From Vitis vinifera (lineage: Eukaryota > Streptophyta > Magnoliopsida > Vitales > Vitaceae), in contig NC_081812.1 in the NCBI RefSeq assembly GCF_030704535.1, positions 16,155,001-16,219,000 on the forward strand: a stretch of 64,000 nt of DNA, given 5' to 3'. Shown piece by piece: positions 34,565 through 45,991 of this stretch. The notes under the pieces were generated by a model. The model was given only the letters and a program-made list of their open reading frames with translations, was not told the DNA's origin and searched no databases. Both the position numbers and the translations under genes were made by a program. Positions within the stretch are counted from its first letter, which is position 1; each line of letters starts with the position of its first letter.

Positions 34565-35570
34565 TGATTGGAGGTTGTATCATGAGCACTACGTGGCATT
34601 ATGGGAGGCTAGGGGGGACCACATTGTCACTGCACAGCCTATAGGGCCTCATTTGGACTACCATGCTCCGTACATGACATGGTATCGTCGTATTACACGT
34701 CGTTTTATTACACCTATGGATGATTTTGGACCTATGCGGTACCAAGCTACTGCTTTATCTGCCCACTTATTGGTTTGTATCACTTTAATATTATGTACAT
34801 ATTGTGTATAATATTTATTCCAACAAATAATTATATATCATTTTATGTGACAGATTGAGACTATGACATCTATCATATCTTGAGGAGGTCATGCATTGGA
34901 GGACTCTGATACTGATGCTTGCTGCACTGGTATTGTTGATATTATTCGTATGACCACTGATGTTATGTGCATTATTTGGGAGGATTATCGTCTCTCACAT
35001 GTAGAGCATGGAGGAGGTAGGTCACTAACTCAGTCGATAGTTGCTCGACCACCACTTGTTCGAGGTCGGTCGACTTCTCGAGGGAGAGGTTGATATAGTA
35101 GTTGTTAGCCCATCACATCATCAGTATCAACATCATTACAATTCCCTACCTTTTTATTCTCACGATTAGTACAGTCACTCATCTCTTCAGATGTACCATT
35201 AGTACAACACCCTACTTCCTCAGACCCATCATTAGCCCAACCCTTTACCTCTTCAGACCCACCATCAGTACAACCCTCTACCTCTTTAGACCTACCTCCA
35301 TTACAACCTCCTACCTCTTCAGACCCACCATTAGTGCAAATTGACACATCTACTCAACTAGATTTGCCGCCAGCCATTCCGAATGGTAGGCGGGGCCTAC
35401 GTCGACCTAGATTGCTACCTCCACCACCACCTCTATTTCCAGCTCTAACCCCATCACAGACAGATGTTCTTCATGTGTCACATGTAGTATGTGCTACAGT
35501 TAGAGAGGAGCGTCCAAAAAGGAAGAGAGTACCAGTTACACATAGGTTCTCTCCTTGTGGAGGTATGTGA
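34565..35570 (+). pseudogene. Plant mobile domain (MAIN/PP7-long-like) sequence, broken
   Basis: The first part reads HEHYVALWEARGDHIV, then YHAPYMTWYRRITRRFITP, typical of the plant mobile domain (PMD) found in MAIN-like proteins and in mobile elements. A GT-AG-type gap at about 34770-34852 looks like an intron. A second block (IWEDYRLSHVEHGG) follows, then a Pro/Ser/Thr repeat tail and a basic end (ERPKRKRVPVTHRFSPCGGM). The start of the domain is missing and the frame is interrupted, so it is not functional as it stands. It may be a host-gene relic or cargo of a transposon. Confidence 0.6.
35151..35340 (+). repeat. 33-bp in-frame tandem repeat coding SSDPPSVQPST-like units
   Basis: About six units of 33 bp, each coding 11 residues of the form SSDPP(S/L)VQP(S/P)T. 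The first unit (35151-35183) is degenerate and the last is cut short. The period keeps the reading frame, so the expansion took place while the sequence was coding. It forms the low-complexity linker of the PMD sequence. Confidence 0.75.
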
Positions 35571-35713
35571 GATTATATATGTTTTTTATTTTCCACTATA
35601 TTAATGTTTAGTGGATATTTTTTGTGACTTTAATTAAACTATTAAAAATTACATTTTGTAGTACACTTTTTGTAATTAATTTCATTAACTAATTTTGTAA
35701 AAAAATCTATATA

Positions 35714-36768
35714 TGACAACTACGACTTAAGAGTATACTATTATTTCGATAAAGATAAATTTGTCATAATACAAATAAATTAATATCTTAAAAACAACAA
35801 ATTAAATATTTTAAATTAATAAATTATATAATTTTATATATTATTTATATGTTATATAAATTTATTATTTTAAGATTATTAATTTATTAATAAATAAAAC
35901 ATTCATTTATAATATCTTCTATGTATTAATTTATGTTTGTTAAAGTAATATTAGATTCTTAAGTTTAAATATAAATAATTTATTATTAAAGTATATATTT
36001 TTAATTTCAATAATAAATTGTAATTTAATAGTTTTTAATTAAATTTGAAAGTAAAAAAAAAAATTATAATTGAAATCTCAGTTACGGCTTAAAAGTATAC
36101 TATTATTTCGATAAAAATAAATTTATCATAATACAAATAAATTAATATCTTAAAAAACAAAAAATTAAATATCTTAAATTAATTAATTATACAATTTTAT
36201 ATATTATTTATATGTTATATAAGTTTATTATTTTAAGATTATTAATTTATTAATAAATAAAATATTCATTTATAATATTTTCTATTTATCAATTTATGTT
36301 TGTTGAAGTAATATTAGATTTTTAAGTTTAAATATAAATAATTTATTATTTAAGTATATTTTTTAAATTTCAATCATAAATTGTAATTTAGTAGTTTTTA
36401 ATTAAATTTGAAAGTAAAAAAAAAATTATAATTGAAATCTCAGTTATCAATTGTGGCTTAAAAGTATACTATTATTTCGATGAATATAAATTTATCATAA
36501 TACAAATAAATTAATATCTTAAAAAACAATAAATTAAATATCTTAAATTAATAAATTATACAATTTTATATATTATTTATATGTTATATAAGTTTATTAT
36601 TTTAAGATTATTAATTTATTAATAAATAAAATATTCATTTATAATATCTTCTATTTATCAATTTATGTTTGTTGAAGTAATACTAGAATTTAAATTTAAA
36701 TATAAATAATTTATTATTTAAGTATATTTTTAAATTTGATTCATAAATTGTAATTTTATAAATTTTAA
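35714..36768. repeat. Three-copy tandem repeat of about 362 bp
   Basis: The marker AGTATACTATTATTTCGAT occurs at 35732, 36094 and 36463, spacings of 362 and 369 bases. The whole units, including TTTAAGATTATTAATTTATT and TTTATGTTTGTT, align with few differences. The DNA is extremely AT-rich and non-coding. The unit junctions carry a piece (CAGTTATCAATTGTGGCTT) related to the 38-bp repeat that follows, so the two arrays are of common origin. Confidence 0.88.
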
Positions 36769-36769
36769 A

Positions 36770-36920
36770 GCTTTAGTTAAAAATGAAGCCGCGTTTGACA
36801 AATGCGGCTTTAGTACAAAAATGAAGTCGCAGTTACCAACTGTAGTTTTAGTTAAAAAATGAAGCCGTAATTGTCAATTGCAGTTTTAATTCAAAAATGA
36901 AACTGCAGTTGCCAATTGTA
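36770..36920. repeat. Four-copy 38-bp tandem repeat of palindromic units
   Basis: Units begin at 36770, 36807, 36845 and 36883. Each reads roughly CTTTAGTT, AAAAATGAAG, then a hairpin such as AAGCCGC...GCGGCTT (36786-36810, near-perfect palindrome). Serial short palindromes like these are common near the ends of some plant DNA transposons (CACTA, MULE), but no clean terminus is seen. Confidence 0.75.
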
Positions 36921-37348
36921 ACTTTCACTAAAATAATGAAAAAATTTTTTTTTAATGATATGACGCCTACGTGTCACCAAAGAGACCAATTTGAACATAA
37001 GTTTCAAGAAGTGGTTACATTTTTTTATTTTTTTATTTTAAATTAGGCCATTTTGACCCAAAACTCCATTGTTACTATTGTCTTACGCTCATATCATTAA
37101 AGTGCTAAAGTTGAAGGAAGATGGTCATGGATTCTTGGGAATCAAAAGTAGCATTAAATTTTTCCAGAGCTTAATAAAAGCAATTAGAAAACGCCAAAAA
37201 TAAAAAACAAAAACAAAAAGTAAAAAATTCACCTCTATATTCCCTTCTATTTTTCTTTCTTAATATTTCCCCAACCAAGAATACAGGTTTTCATTTTTTT
37301 TTTCTTTTTATGATATCCTCCCACCAAAGAAAATGAAACCCGACGTCA

Positions 37349-38785
37349 TCATCTATACCTTTCCCCAACGGAGGTGCGGTACTGATATATACAACTCAGC
37401 CCCACCAACACCTCCGCGATGGCCGCCTCCGTTTTCTCCCTATCGGAATAGTACAATGTCTGCAACAACAGCACGGTCGATTTTCCCTCGAATTTCTGTT
37501 TCTCCAGGTTCCTATCCGTCTGCCATTTCAACGTGTCGTGGGCCATCGGCGCAAGCCACCTAAGGATCTCCTTGACGGCCTCGCTCCACCCCTCCGCCAG
37601 AGACTCGTCCTCCTCCCTAAGCTGCCAACCCCTCTTTAGCTTCGCTTCTACTGATACTTTCAGGCTATCTGGCAACATATGGTACAGGTCCTCACGCGCG
37701 CCCTCCGCTATGTTCGGCGCGTGTAGATACCTCTCCGCCAGGATTATTATGTTGGCATATCGCAACGCGAGCCCCGAACCCCCCAAGGTCAACGGCGGCG
37801 CCCCTTTTAAAACGCTCTTCTTTCGACCGATTTCGTCGAAATCGAAATATCCGTTTTGTTTCAAGCCGATACCGAAACCGATTTGGTCTGCAAAGTAGAG
37901 TTTGGATTCTCGGTTGTAGAAGTGGACCACGCCCGATTGGAGAGTTTTCGGGATGGGTCCCGATTTTGTCATGAGTGGATTTTCGTCAAGAAGATGAATC
38001 CTAATTTTTTGTTTTGAGGACATGCGAGGTAGAACAGCAATGCAAGGTCTGAAAATGTCACAGATTCGGGCGTAGACGATGCAGACGATTCTGGCCATAA
38101 GACTCACGCTTTTGTCGAAGGTTTGGCTCCATAGAGAAACCTCTTTCAAGGTTCGGACTTGCTTTCTTTGCCATGCAATCTTCTGATTGAAAAGATCGAA
38201 GTTGGTTTTCTGCGCAACGACGCTCTTGTTCCACGTTTGTAATTTACGCTCTGATACTTCCATTTCTGAAAGGGATTCTAAGGCTGAATACAAGCTCGAC
38301 GTCGTGGATATGAATTTCTTCATCTTGTGTATGACCTTGTCTATCTCTTTGGATTTGTATTGTATCTTCCATAGATCAACCATACCATCTTTCAGATCAT
38401 TGTAGACGAGATCGAATCGGTTGAGTCCGAAATCCACACATTTCCGGCCCAATCGAGAGACGGCGGAGGCGGCTCTATCGAGCTCTTCAAGCCTCTCAAC
38501 GCAGGCGAGAGTGAGGAGAAAGCCCTCGTCCTTGCAGTTCAAGTAAGAGACGCCCGGAGACCTCATGACCTCCTTTCGGAGCTTGAAGATCTCATCATCC
38601 GACAAAGATTTGTAGAGAGAGAAGAGACGTGACATGGTTTTAGCGGCCTCGAAGGCGAGGATGCCGAGAGTGTTGGGCGGAGAGTCATGGCGGGAAAGAC
38701 GGCAAACGCTCTTCTTGGTGTCGGAGGTGGCATAGCGTTTGAGGGTGGAGGACCCAGGGAAACGCTCCATTGTGGCAACAACCAT
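37349..38785 (-). CDS. DUF3475/DUF668 protein, PSK SIMULATOR-like
   Basis: Intronless, 478 aa from the first ATG at 38785; an ATG five codons later (38770, MERFPGSS) is also possible. An N-terminal DUF3475 block is at about 38-95 (NTLGILAFEAAKTMSRLFSL, SPGVSYLNCKDEGFLLTLAC) and a C-terminal DUF668 block at about 330-416 (PPLTLGGSGLALRYANIIIL, YHMLPDSLKVSVEAKLK). A helical middle lies between them. These two domains define the PSI family, whose Arabidopsis members promote growth in relation to phytosulfokine and brassinosteroid signalling. PSI1 itself is longer and begins with a myristoylation signal (Met-Gly). This protein does not, so it belongs to the shorter subgroup and its location is unclear. 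Base composition is clearly more GC-rich than the flanks. Biochemical activity is unknown. Confidence 0.88.
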   Translation of the reverse strand: MVVATMERFPGSSTLKRYATSDTKKSVCRLSRHDSPPNTLGILAFEAAKTMSRLFSLYKSLSDDEIFKLRKEVMRSPGVSYLNCKDEGFLLTLACVERLEELDRAASAVSRLGRKCVDFGLNRFDLVYNDLKDGMVDLWKIQYKSKEIDKVIHKMKKFISTTSSLYSALESLSEMEVSERKLQTWNKSVVAQKTNFDLFNQKIAWQRKQVRTLKEVSLWSQTFDKSVSLMARIVCIVYARICDIFRPCIAVLPRMSSKQKIRIHLLDENPLMTKSGPIPKTLQSGVVHFYNRESKLYFADQIGFGIGLKQNGYFDFDEIGRKKSVLKGAPPLTLGGSGLALRYANIIILAERYLHAPNIAEGAREDLYHMLPDSLKVSVEAKLKRGWQLREEDESLAEGWSEAVKEILRWLAPMAHDTLKWQTDRNLEKQKFEGKSTVLLLQTLYYSDREKTEAAIAEVLVGLSCIYQYRTSVGERYR

Positions 38786-39622
38786 GGCCAAAGCCTCCCT
38801 CTCTCTGGCGGTTGATGCGGTCGTTGGGTGACAGTTAGGGTTTTAGGTGGGAGAAATAGGTTGGGTGAATGAGAGGTGGGGGTTGGAGGGGGACACCTTG
38901 GGACCTTCTTCATTTGGGATGCGTTTGGACAGTTGGAGTTGCTCAGACCAACGAACGGCGGTGACAGGTCGGTGGTGACTTTAGGACACAGAGGAAGTGG
39001 AGGAGGAGAGAGATATTTGAGTCTACGGTCATGCGGGAGTTACGTTACGTCGCCCTTTGAATTCTTTTTGAGTGAACTGTGGCCCCCGGGTTACAAGTTA
39101 TTGAAGGAATCATCCCCTGCCTCCTCCGCCCTTCCCCATTACCTGCACCATCACTTGTATTACACCACGTCGGCATCAGTTGGAACATTCCCAACCAAAT
39201 TTCCAACCAACCCCCATTCAGTCCATTCACAGGGCCTCATGATTAACGACTTTTAACGACATAACTTTACTTCTATATTTGCTTTTGGTCACCCACGTAC
39301 TCCCACCAAATTTGTGCGATGCTGTGTGAAAAAATCAATATTAGACAACAAGAAGAGAGAAATTGGATGAAATTACTCGTTCCGTCGACTTTCTTATCTC
39401 TATCAGTGAAGTGAAGGTTTGCAAGTTCAAATGCATTGAATTGACTCCCAGTACCCAATAATGTATTTTCCCGTTGAGATGATAGTAAAGCAGTTTCACA
39501 CTGGGGAATGGAGGTGCCCCCTCTATTGACTCTCTCATATTTAGTCACACAGTAAATTGAATCAGTGTGTTTTTCCAAGCAAATCCAAGAAGGACAAAGG
39601 TACGGGAAATTCATTAAAAGAA
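38786..39622. other. Intergenic region, PSI-like promoter
   Basis: 5' flank of the DUF668 gene and DNA up to the Copia element. No gene is supported. The first 300 bases are of coding-like GC content but contain no convincing frame. Confidence 0.45.
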
Positions 39623-40222
39623 TAGAGTATTAACCTGCCAAAGGTTAAAAGATCCTTTTACAAGAACAACGATCATTCAACTATAATAACCACCTCTCAA
39701 GACTAATAACAACTTAACAAAAATTAAGAATAACAATAAAAAACATTCAACCACAAAAAAGACACCAAATATAACATGGAAAAACCCTCTAAACCGAGTA
39801 AAAAATCACAAAGAAAATTTCTTCTATTTCAATAAATGAGAATACAATAATTAAGTTTTCAAACTTCTTCTCCTTGAAACTTATATAAATATCTTAATAC
39901 TTGAGGTAGAAATCCATCACCCAGGAAACATGAACAAAAGAAATCAAGGAGAAAACATACCATAAGAACTCCCAAGGGTGATGAAATGAATTTATAACTT
40001 CACCCTTGAGCCATAAATCTGCCAAAAAACAAACCTTGATTTTCGTTTCTTTTCTCAATGAAATGCCTTTCTATCAATCAAATGTCTTTCTCTCATCGTA
40101 ACAAAGTCCTGATGCTATTTATATATATATATATATATATGTCCATATTTGGGCTTAGAGAATACCCAAATATAAAATAGTCTAATATATGGGTTCATGG
40201 GTTGGACAAACATAACCCAACA
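39623..40222 (-). repeat. 3' LTR of the Copia fossil
   Basis: About 600 bp, matching 42936-43537 in order throughout. The shared outer edge is TAGAGTATTAACC and the inner edge is ACCCAACA, next to the purine tract. A TA-dinucleotide run lies near 40120-40140. Confidence 0.85.
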
Positions 40223-42935
40223 ATCTCCCCTTTCAGCACATGAGGGAGAAATGTCAATCCATAACTCTATCACATAAAGTTCAAACCTATTGTCCAAATG
40301 CACAATTGAAGCTTCTACTTGGGAACAACCTTTATCAACATGTTTGAGGCATTCTTGTTTATGTGAATCTTCTTCAACTTAGTTGCATTTTCTTCAACCA
40401 TATCTCTCAACCACTTGAACACCCATTTTTGTTTTTTTTAATTATTTTCTTCCTTTAGGAAGTTGTACCAACTTAGTTTTTATTTTTCTGCAAGAAATCC
40501 ATTTTATCTTGCATAGATTCTTGAAAACTCTATGGCTTCCCCTCATCAATTACTAACATGCTCTCTAGTAGACCTCTTAGCATGGGGTATCAAATCTTCC
40601 TGCTCCTCATCCTCAACTAGCTCCTGTGCAGGTATGTCACTTGCACTATCATCTCTTGGTAGCTCATCAATTTCCTCCTCTTCATTTCTGGGTTGCTCTA
40701 ATGATAGAGGAATAGGTACCCACTCAATGAAGCCATCACTTGTACCTTTAGATTGATTAGCTATGTCAAAATCTCCCAAGGTTTGATCCTCTTGGAAGAT
40801 TACATTTCTACTTCTCACCAATTTTTTCTTAGTTGGATCCCACCATCTGAATTCAAAATCTTCATCACCATACCCAACTAAGACATATGGAATTGTCTTA
40901 TCATCAAGTTTGGATCTTTGTTATTTGGGAATAAGCACAAAAGTTTTACATCCAAAGACTCTTAAGTGGGAATAGGAAACATCTTTTCTTGTCCATGCTT
41001 TCTCTAGAACCTCAAAGTCAATGGACTTAATGGAGATTTGTTTATCAAATAGCAAGCAATCTGGGAAGCTTCACCATAAAACACCTTAGGCAACTTTGCA
41101 GTCTTCAGCATACACCTAACCCTCTCAATGATGGTACGATTCATCATTTCAACCATACCAGTATGTTGTGGAGTGCCAGGAATTGTTTTCTCATGCTTTA
41201 TACCATTCTTAGTGTAGTAAGTTTCAAACTCCCTTGAGGTGTACTCACCTCAATTATTAGACCTACAACACTTTAATTTTCTTCCAATCTCTCTCTCAAC
41301 CTTGGCATGAAACTGTAGGAAATACTGCATGACTTGATCTTTTGATCTAAGCAAATAAATCCATACCTTCTTGGTAGCATCATCATTAAAAGTGACAAAG
41401 TACCCATTTCCTCCAAGAGTTTTCACATTCATGGGGCCACAAACATCATAGTATACCAACTTCAACTTCTCTAACTTCTTCTTAGATCTACTACTAAAAG
41501 AAACCTTATATTGTTTTCCAACCAAACAATAATCACAAGAAGACAATGATTCATTTTTTGCCAAGGGAATTAAGGACTTCCTTGCCAAAACTTGCAATCC
41601 TTTCTCACTCATATGCTCCAACCACAACTCCAAGGAAGTACACTTTATAGCATGTAACTCATCATTACAAACTTTCCCTTGGGTCTTGTACAAAGTGCAA
41701 CATGTTTTTCCTTTTGCAATAACCAATAACCTTTTAATGAGCTTCCATTTGCCTTTTTCCAAAATGGTTTTCATAACCTTGTTTGTCCAAGACAAAACCT
41801 AACATCAAATTAAGGCGTAAATATGGAACATGTCTTACATTTTTTAATGTCAACTTGCACTTCATGTTAGTTTTAAAGCAAACATCACTCATCCCTACAA
41901 TCTTAGAGTCACTAGAGTTTCCCATCTTGACCGTGTCAAAGTCTCTAACTTTATAATCAGAAAACAACTCCAAGTGAGGAGTAGTATGGTAGGAAGTTGC
42001 AATGTCTATAATCCACTCAATTTCTTGCTCATCTACATGCAAACACTCATCTAAGAGCACTAAAACTTCATCACTGTTAAATACAAATGTTGTGGTATTC
42101 TTGTCATCTTCTTTTTCCTGATTTTGCTTATTTTGTTCATTTTTCCAAATTCGACAATTCCTTTTCATATATCCTTTTTTTCCAATGAAAACATTTGATT
42201 TTATCTCTGGATTAGGACATTCCCTCAAACTTGTCATGACTTTTCTATCCTTTATTCTTGTTTCTTCCTCTACTTTTTGTGATGAGGGCCAATTAATTTT
42301 CTATCTCATAAGCCTTCCTTTTTGTCTCTTCATTGAACAAATTTCCCTTCACAAGCTCAATAGACAATGCACCATTTAGAATAGAGTTGTTAATAGTCAC
42401 AACAAAAGTTTCCCAACTATCTGGTAATGAACACAACAATAAAGATGTTTGCATCTCATCATCCATAACCATTTTCATAGCAACCAATTGATTAACAATG
42501 CTCTAAAAAGCATTCAAGTGATCTGTCATTAGTGTTCCTTCCTTTAACTTCATATTCACCAACTTCTTTAGCAAGAAAATTTTATTCCCAACAATTTTTT
42601 GTTCAAACACCAATTCCAATTTCTTCCAAAGATTATAGACATTTGTTTCATTTGCCACATGATAATGTGAGAATGTGTCAATCCATTGCCTAATATAGAC
42701 AATTGCCTTTTTGTTCATCTTATTCCATTCCAAATCAGAAATATCTTTGGGCCTAGACTCTTCACCTTCAAGACTATCTAAGAAATCTTTGATGGTGAGA
42801 AAATCTTCAATCATGGACTTCCACATAGCCCAATTTGAATTGTTAAGTTTTATCATGGAGGTTGGGTTTCCTTCTATCTCTATCCATTTCAAGAATAAAA
42901 GTTTCACAACCATGGTTTGATATCGGAAGATAATC

Positions 42936-43537
42936 TAGAGTATTAACCTACCAAGGTTAAAAAATTCATCCACAAAAATAACAACCACTCAACAATAATA
43001 ACCACTTCTCAAGAATAATAACTACTTCTCAAGAATAATAACTTAACAAAAATCAAGAACAACAATCAAGAACATTCAACCACAAAAGAAACACCAAATG
43101 TAATATGAAAAACCCTCCAAATGTAGGTAAAAAACCACAAAGAAAATTTTTTCCACTTCAATACATGGGGATACAATAATTAAGTCCTTAGGTTTCTTCT
43201 CATTGAGAACTTATATAAATATCTCAATACTTGAGGTAAGAATTCATCACCCCAAGAAACATGAATAAAAAGAAATCATGAGAAAACATATCACAAGAAT
43301 TCTCTAAAAGATTGATGAAAGAAACTTGTAACTTTACCCTTGAGCCCTAGAATGGTGCCCAAAAAAACAAACTTCTTTCATTCTCTCAATCAAATGCCCT
43401 TCTCTTGATCAAATGTCTTTCTCTCATAATACCAAAACCTTAATGCTATTTATATATCCATATTCGAGCTTAGGGAATATCCAAATATAAAATAGTTTAA
43501 TATATGGACTCGTAGGCTGAACAAACATAGGCTAACA
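42936..43537 (-). repeat. 5' LTR of the Copia fossil
   Basis: About 602 bp, partner of 39623-40222. It starts with TGTTAGCC on the minus strand. No matching target-site duplication could be found in the flanks. Confidence 0.85.
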
Positions 43538-44569
43538 CTTTTTATCCTTTTGCCCGCTCTTACCTCCGTGAATGACACCAATTTTTTCATAAATACAATG
43601 AATGAATCGCGTATAGAAGGAGAATCTCTTTTAGATCCCAGAAAATTCTAGCTTATGGAGGAGTGTGAGAGCAACCCACCTAGAACTTGTAAAGGTTTCA
43701 AACAGTGTAACGACATTGATGTGTAAAAGCAGATGCCAACAACTACGAAGTCTTGCTGGACTTAGATTTTTCTTTGCAATTTGGCTGCTTAGTTGTAACT
43801 TGTAAGCAATTTTTCTGTTTTTTCACTCAAATAGTAATTCAATCATGAGTCCTAATTTTGGTATATTTCACAAGCAACGTCTCATACCTGACATGACAAA
43901 TTTAAGCCAGCCGGTTATTTCAATAAACAAACATGAGAATTTTTTTGGTTCGTAACATCTTTGATCCTACTGATATCTGCACATATTGCTAACCGTTGAA
44001 GACGATACTCATACGGCTTATAAAAATCTTAATTATTTAATACTACCAGGTACTATTTAATGATACGTTTGGCTTAGTGGAGGATGAAGAGTATGTGGCA
44101 GAGCTTACCAAGTTTGAAATAGTGCTGCGTAGGGACATGTTGTATATCTGTTTCTCAATCAGACGCACATTAAAAAATCATTCTTTTTCCTTGTTTTCAT
44201 TGGCGTTTGGGGCTTATGGGCTCCGCAATGAAACTAGTCGTGGGCTTGATTTGGATTCAAAAATAAATTGATTTGACAGGTGATGGATATGGTAGAAGTT
44301 TAAACCTCTTTCTTTCTTCCTTGAAACTCAATAAAAAAAGATCATTTACCAAACCCACGTTACATATATCCCAAATAAATCAATATAAAACAATTGTTCA
44401 TACAAGTATTTTGATTTTAATAAAAATAAATAAATATGACATATTTAAGGGGTTTTGAGTTACTTGAGTGTATACCAAGTAGATAATATCGGTTGGGGGT
44501 GTGAGAAGAGGCCAGAGAAGATCATGCTTAAGATTGCCTAATCAGATTTTTTTGAATCATTGGTATATA
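43538..44569. other. Intergenic region
   Basis: No supported gene. Short frames here lack known motifs. Confidence 0.45.
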
Positions 44570-45040
44570 GAAATGTTGGGCTCCCTCGTATGTGAGGGCC
44601 CCATATCTTACTACTTAGATTTCATCAAAGAGTCGATCTTGTTTCATATGTGGTCCCATCGAATTGAAATTTGGAGAAGAGATTCGAAACTCGAGTAGCT
44701 ACAATCTGAGCGATGGAGATCGGGTACTGGTATTACTGTCCGTGAATAGTAACAACTTGTTTTTGGGAATTCTTTATCCAATTTTCTTTGTTTTTTTTCC
44801 AAGATAGATTATATAATCTAAGGTTATATGTGCTTTTAATGTATTTGGTAGCCTCTATATAAGACATGTGTAACCCATTATTATTAATAGTGGAAGTTTG
44901 AACTGGATCATATGGTTTTTCCTTTTGCAGTAGAAGATTTTCCACGTAAAAATTCTGGTATATGATTTATTTTTTCGTTGCATGAGTTTATTTATTTATT
45001 ACTATTAGTTGCTATTATTTATTTAATTTTACACAAATAA
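44570..45040 (+). mobile_element. Possible solo LTR, Copia style
   Basis: It starts TGTTGGGCTCCC near 44574. It contains a TATA-like TATATAAGACATGTGTAACC, a run TTATTATTAATAGTGG, and a U5-like block TTTTCCACGTAAAAATTCTGG, in the order usual for plant Copia LTRs. The right end is unclear (near TTTTACACA at 45034). There is no second copy nearby. Old and partial. Confidence 0.4.
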
Positions 45041-45991
45041 ATGGTAGAAGAATTCTGGTATTTATTGGAATATTATGAATTCACTCTGATAAGAAATAAT
45101 GTGTTTTTCATGCATTATCCTTACTGTTCTAAAAAAGAGTGCATTAAGTTATAATATTTAAATTTTTTTTATTTCATATGATATTACTTTTTGAAAAATA
45201 ATGTCATATATCTAAAACTAGCATCATCTGAGATTTTTTATATATAAAATATCACCTTCGTAAATTTTAAGTTTTATGGTATTATTATTTTAAAAATGAT
45301 ATCATAAATAAAGACACTATCAATTATTTTTATAGCGTATGTTTTATATATCATTAATGTAAAATTTTTACCATGTCAAATCCTAGGAAGAAAAAACTGT
45401 AATGCTTCAAAGGGAAAAGGAAATATCATTCAACACTACCACAGAAGAAACACGACCATCTTCTTTCATTAGTTTGATGGATCATTTATTAGACCTGACC
45501 TTCTTTGGAGTGCTGTGGAAAAAGTAACATAAGCTACATTATTTTTTTTAGCACATTTAATGCATTTTTTTTTCACTTATTAGTACACTAAAACTCAAAT
45601 CCATCGAGAGGTCGGGTACCAGCTCGCAGCCTCGCACCTGTCCATGTTACTGTGCCAAATATAGGAGTATATTAGCAAGAATTAATTGGGGATTCTTAGA
45701 AATATTGGTAACTCAATATATCGGGTGTACGGAGGTAAGGGTTATTTGATTAAAAAGGTTTTTGAAAATCCAATTTTTGAAATTTGACCATCCATCTCTT
45801 TTTTAGTCTTATTTTAATAAAAATGCTCTTATTATTTTTCTTTTACAAAATAATCCTTTTTTAAAATCCATAAATATTTGAAATGATAAAAGAAAGTGAC
45901 GTGAAAAATGAGTTATTTTCGAAGAAAAAACATGGAGGGATTATTTATCCTTTTAACCAAATATTTATAGACTTAATTGACCTTGTGGCCC
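45041..45991. other. AT-rich intergenic region
   Basis: No supported gene. The right end is the 3' flank of the DUF604 gene. Confidence 0.45.

Larger units (their letters stand above)
39623..43537 (-). mobile_element. Copia-type LTR retrotransposon fossil
   Basis: Two direct LTRs of about 600 bp (39623-40222 and 42936-43537) flank about 2.7 kb. The element reads on the minus strand, so the right LTR is the 5' one. Parts recognisable from 5' to 3': gag with UBN2-like features (about 42500-42910), a nucleocapsid-like and protease-proximal region (about 41800-42240), GAG-pre-integrase and integrase core (about 41250-41790), and a post-integrase acidic region (about 40540-40820). A purine tract AAAGGGGAGA abuts the 3' LTR. 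LTRs begin TGTT in element orientation. The two LTRs differ at roughly one base in six in two stretches compared by eye, which implies great age, of the order of ten million years. It is broken, with several interruptions. Confidence 0.9.

Noticed and set aside
36923-36930. CACTA-like word TCACTAAA next to the palindromic repeats, as a CACTA transposon end
   Set aside because: A left CACTA terminus should have its subterminal repeats to the right; here they lie to the left, and no TAGTG partner was found.
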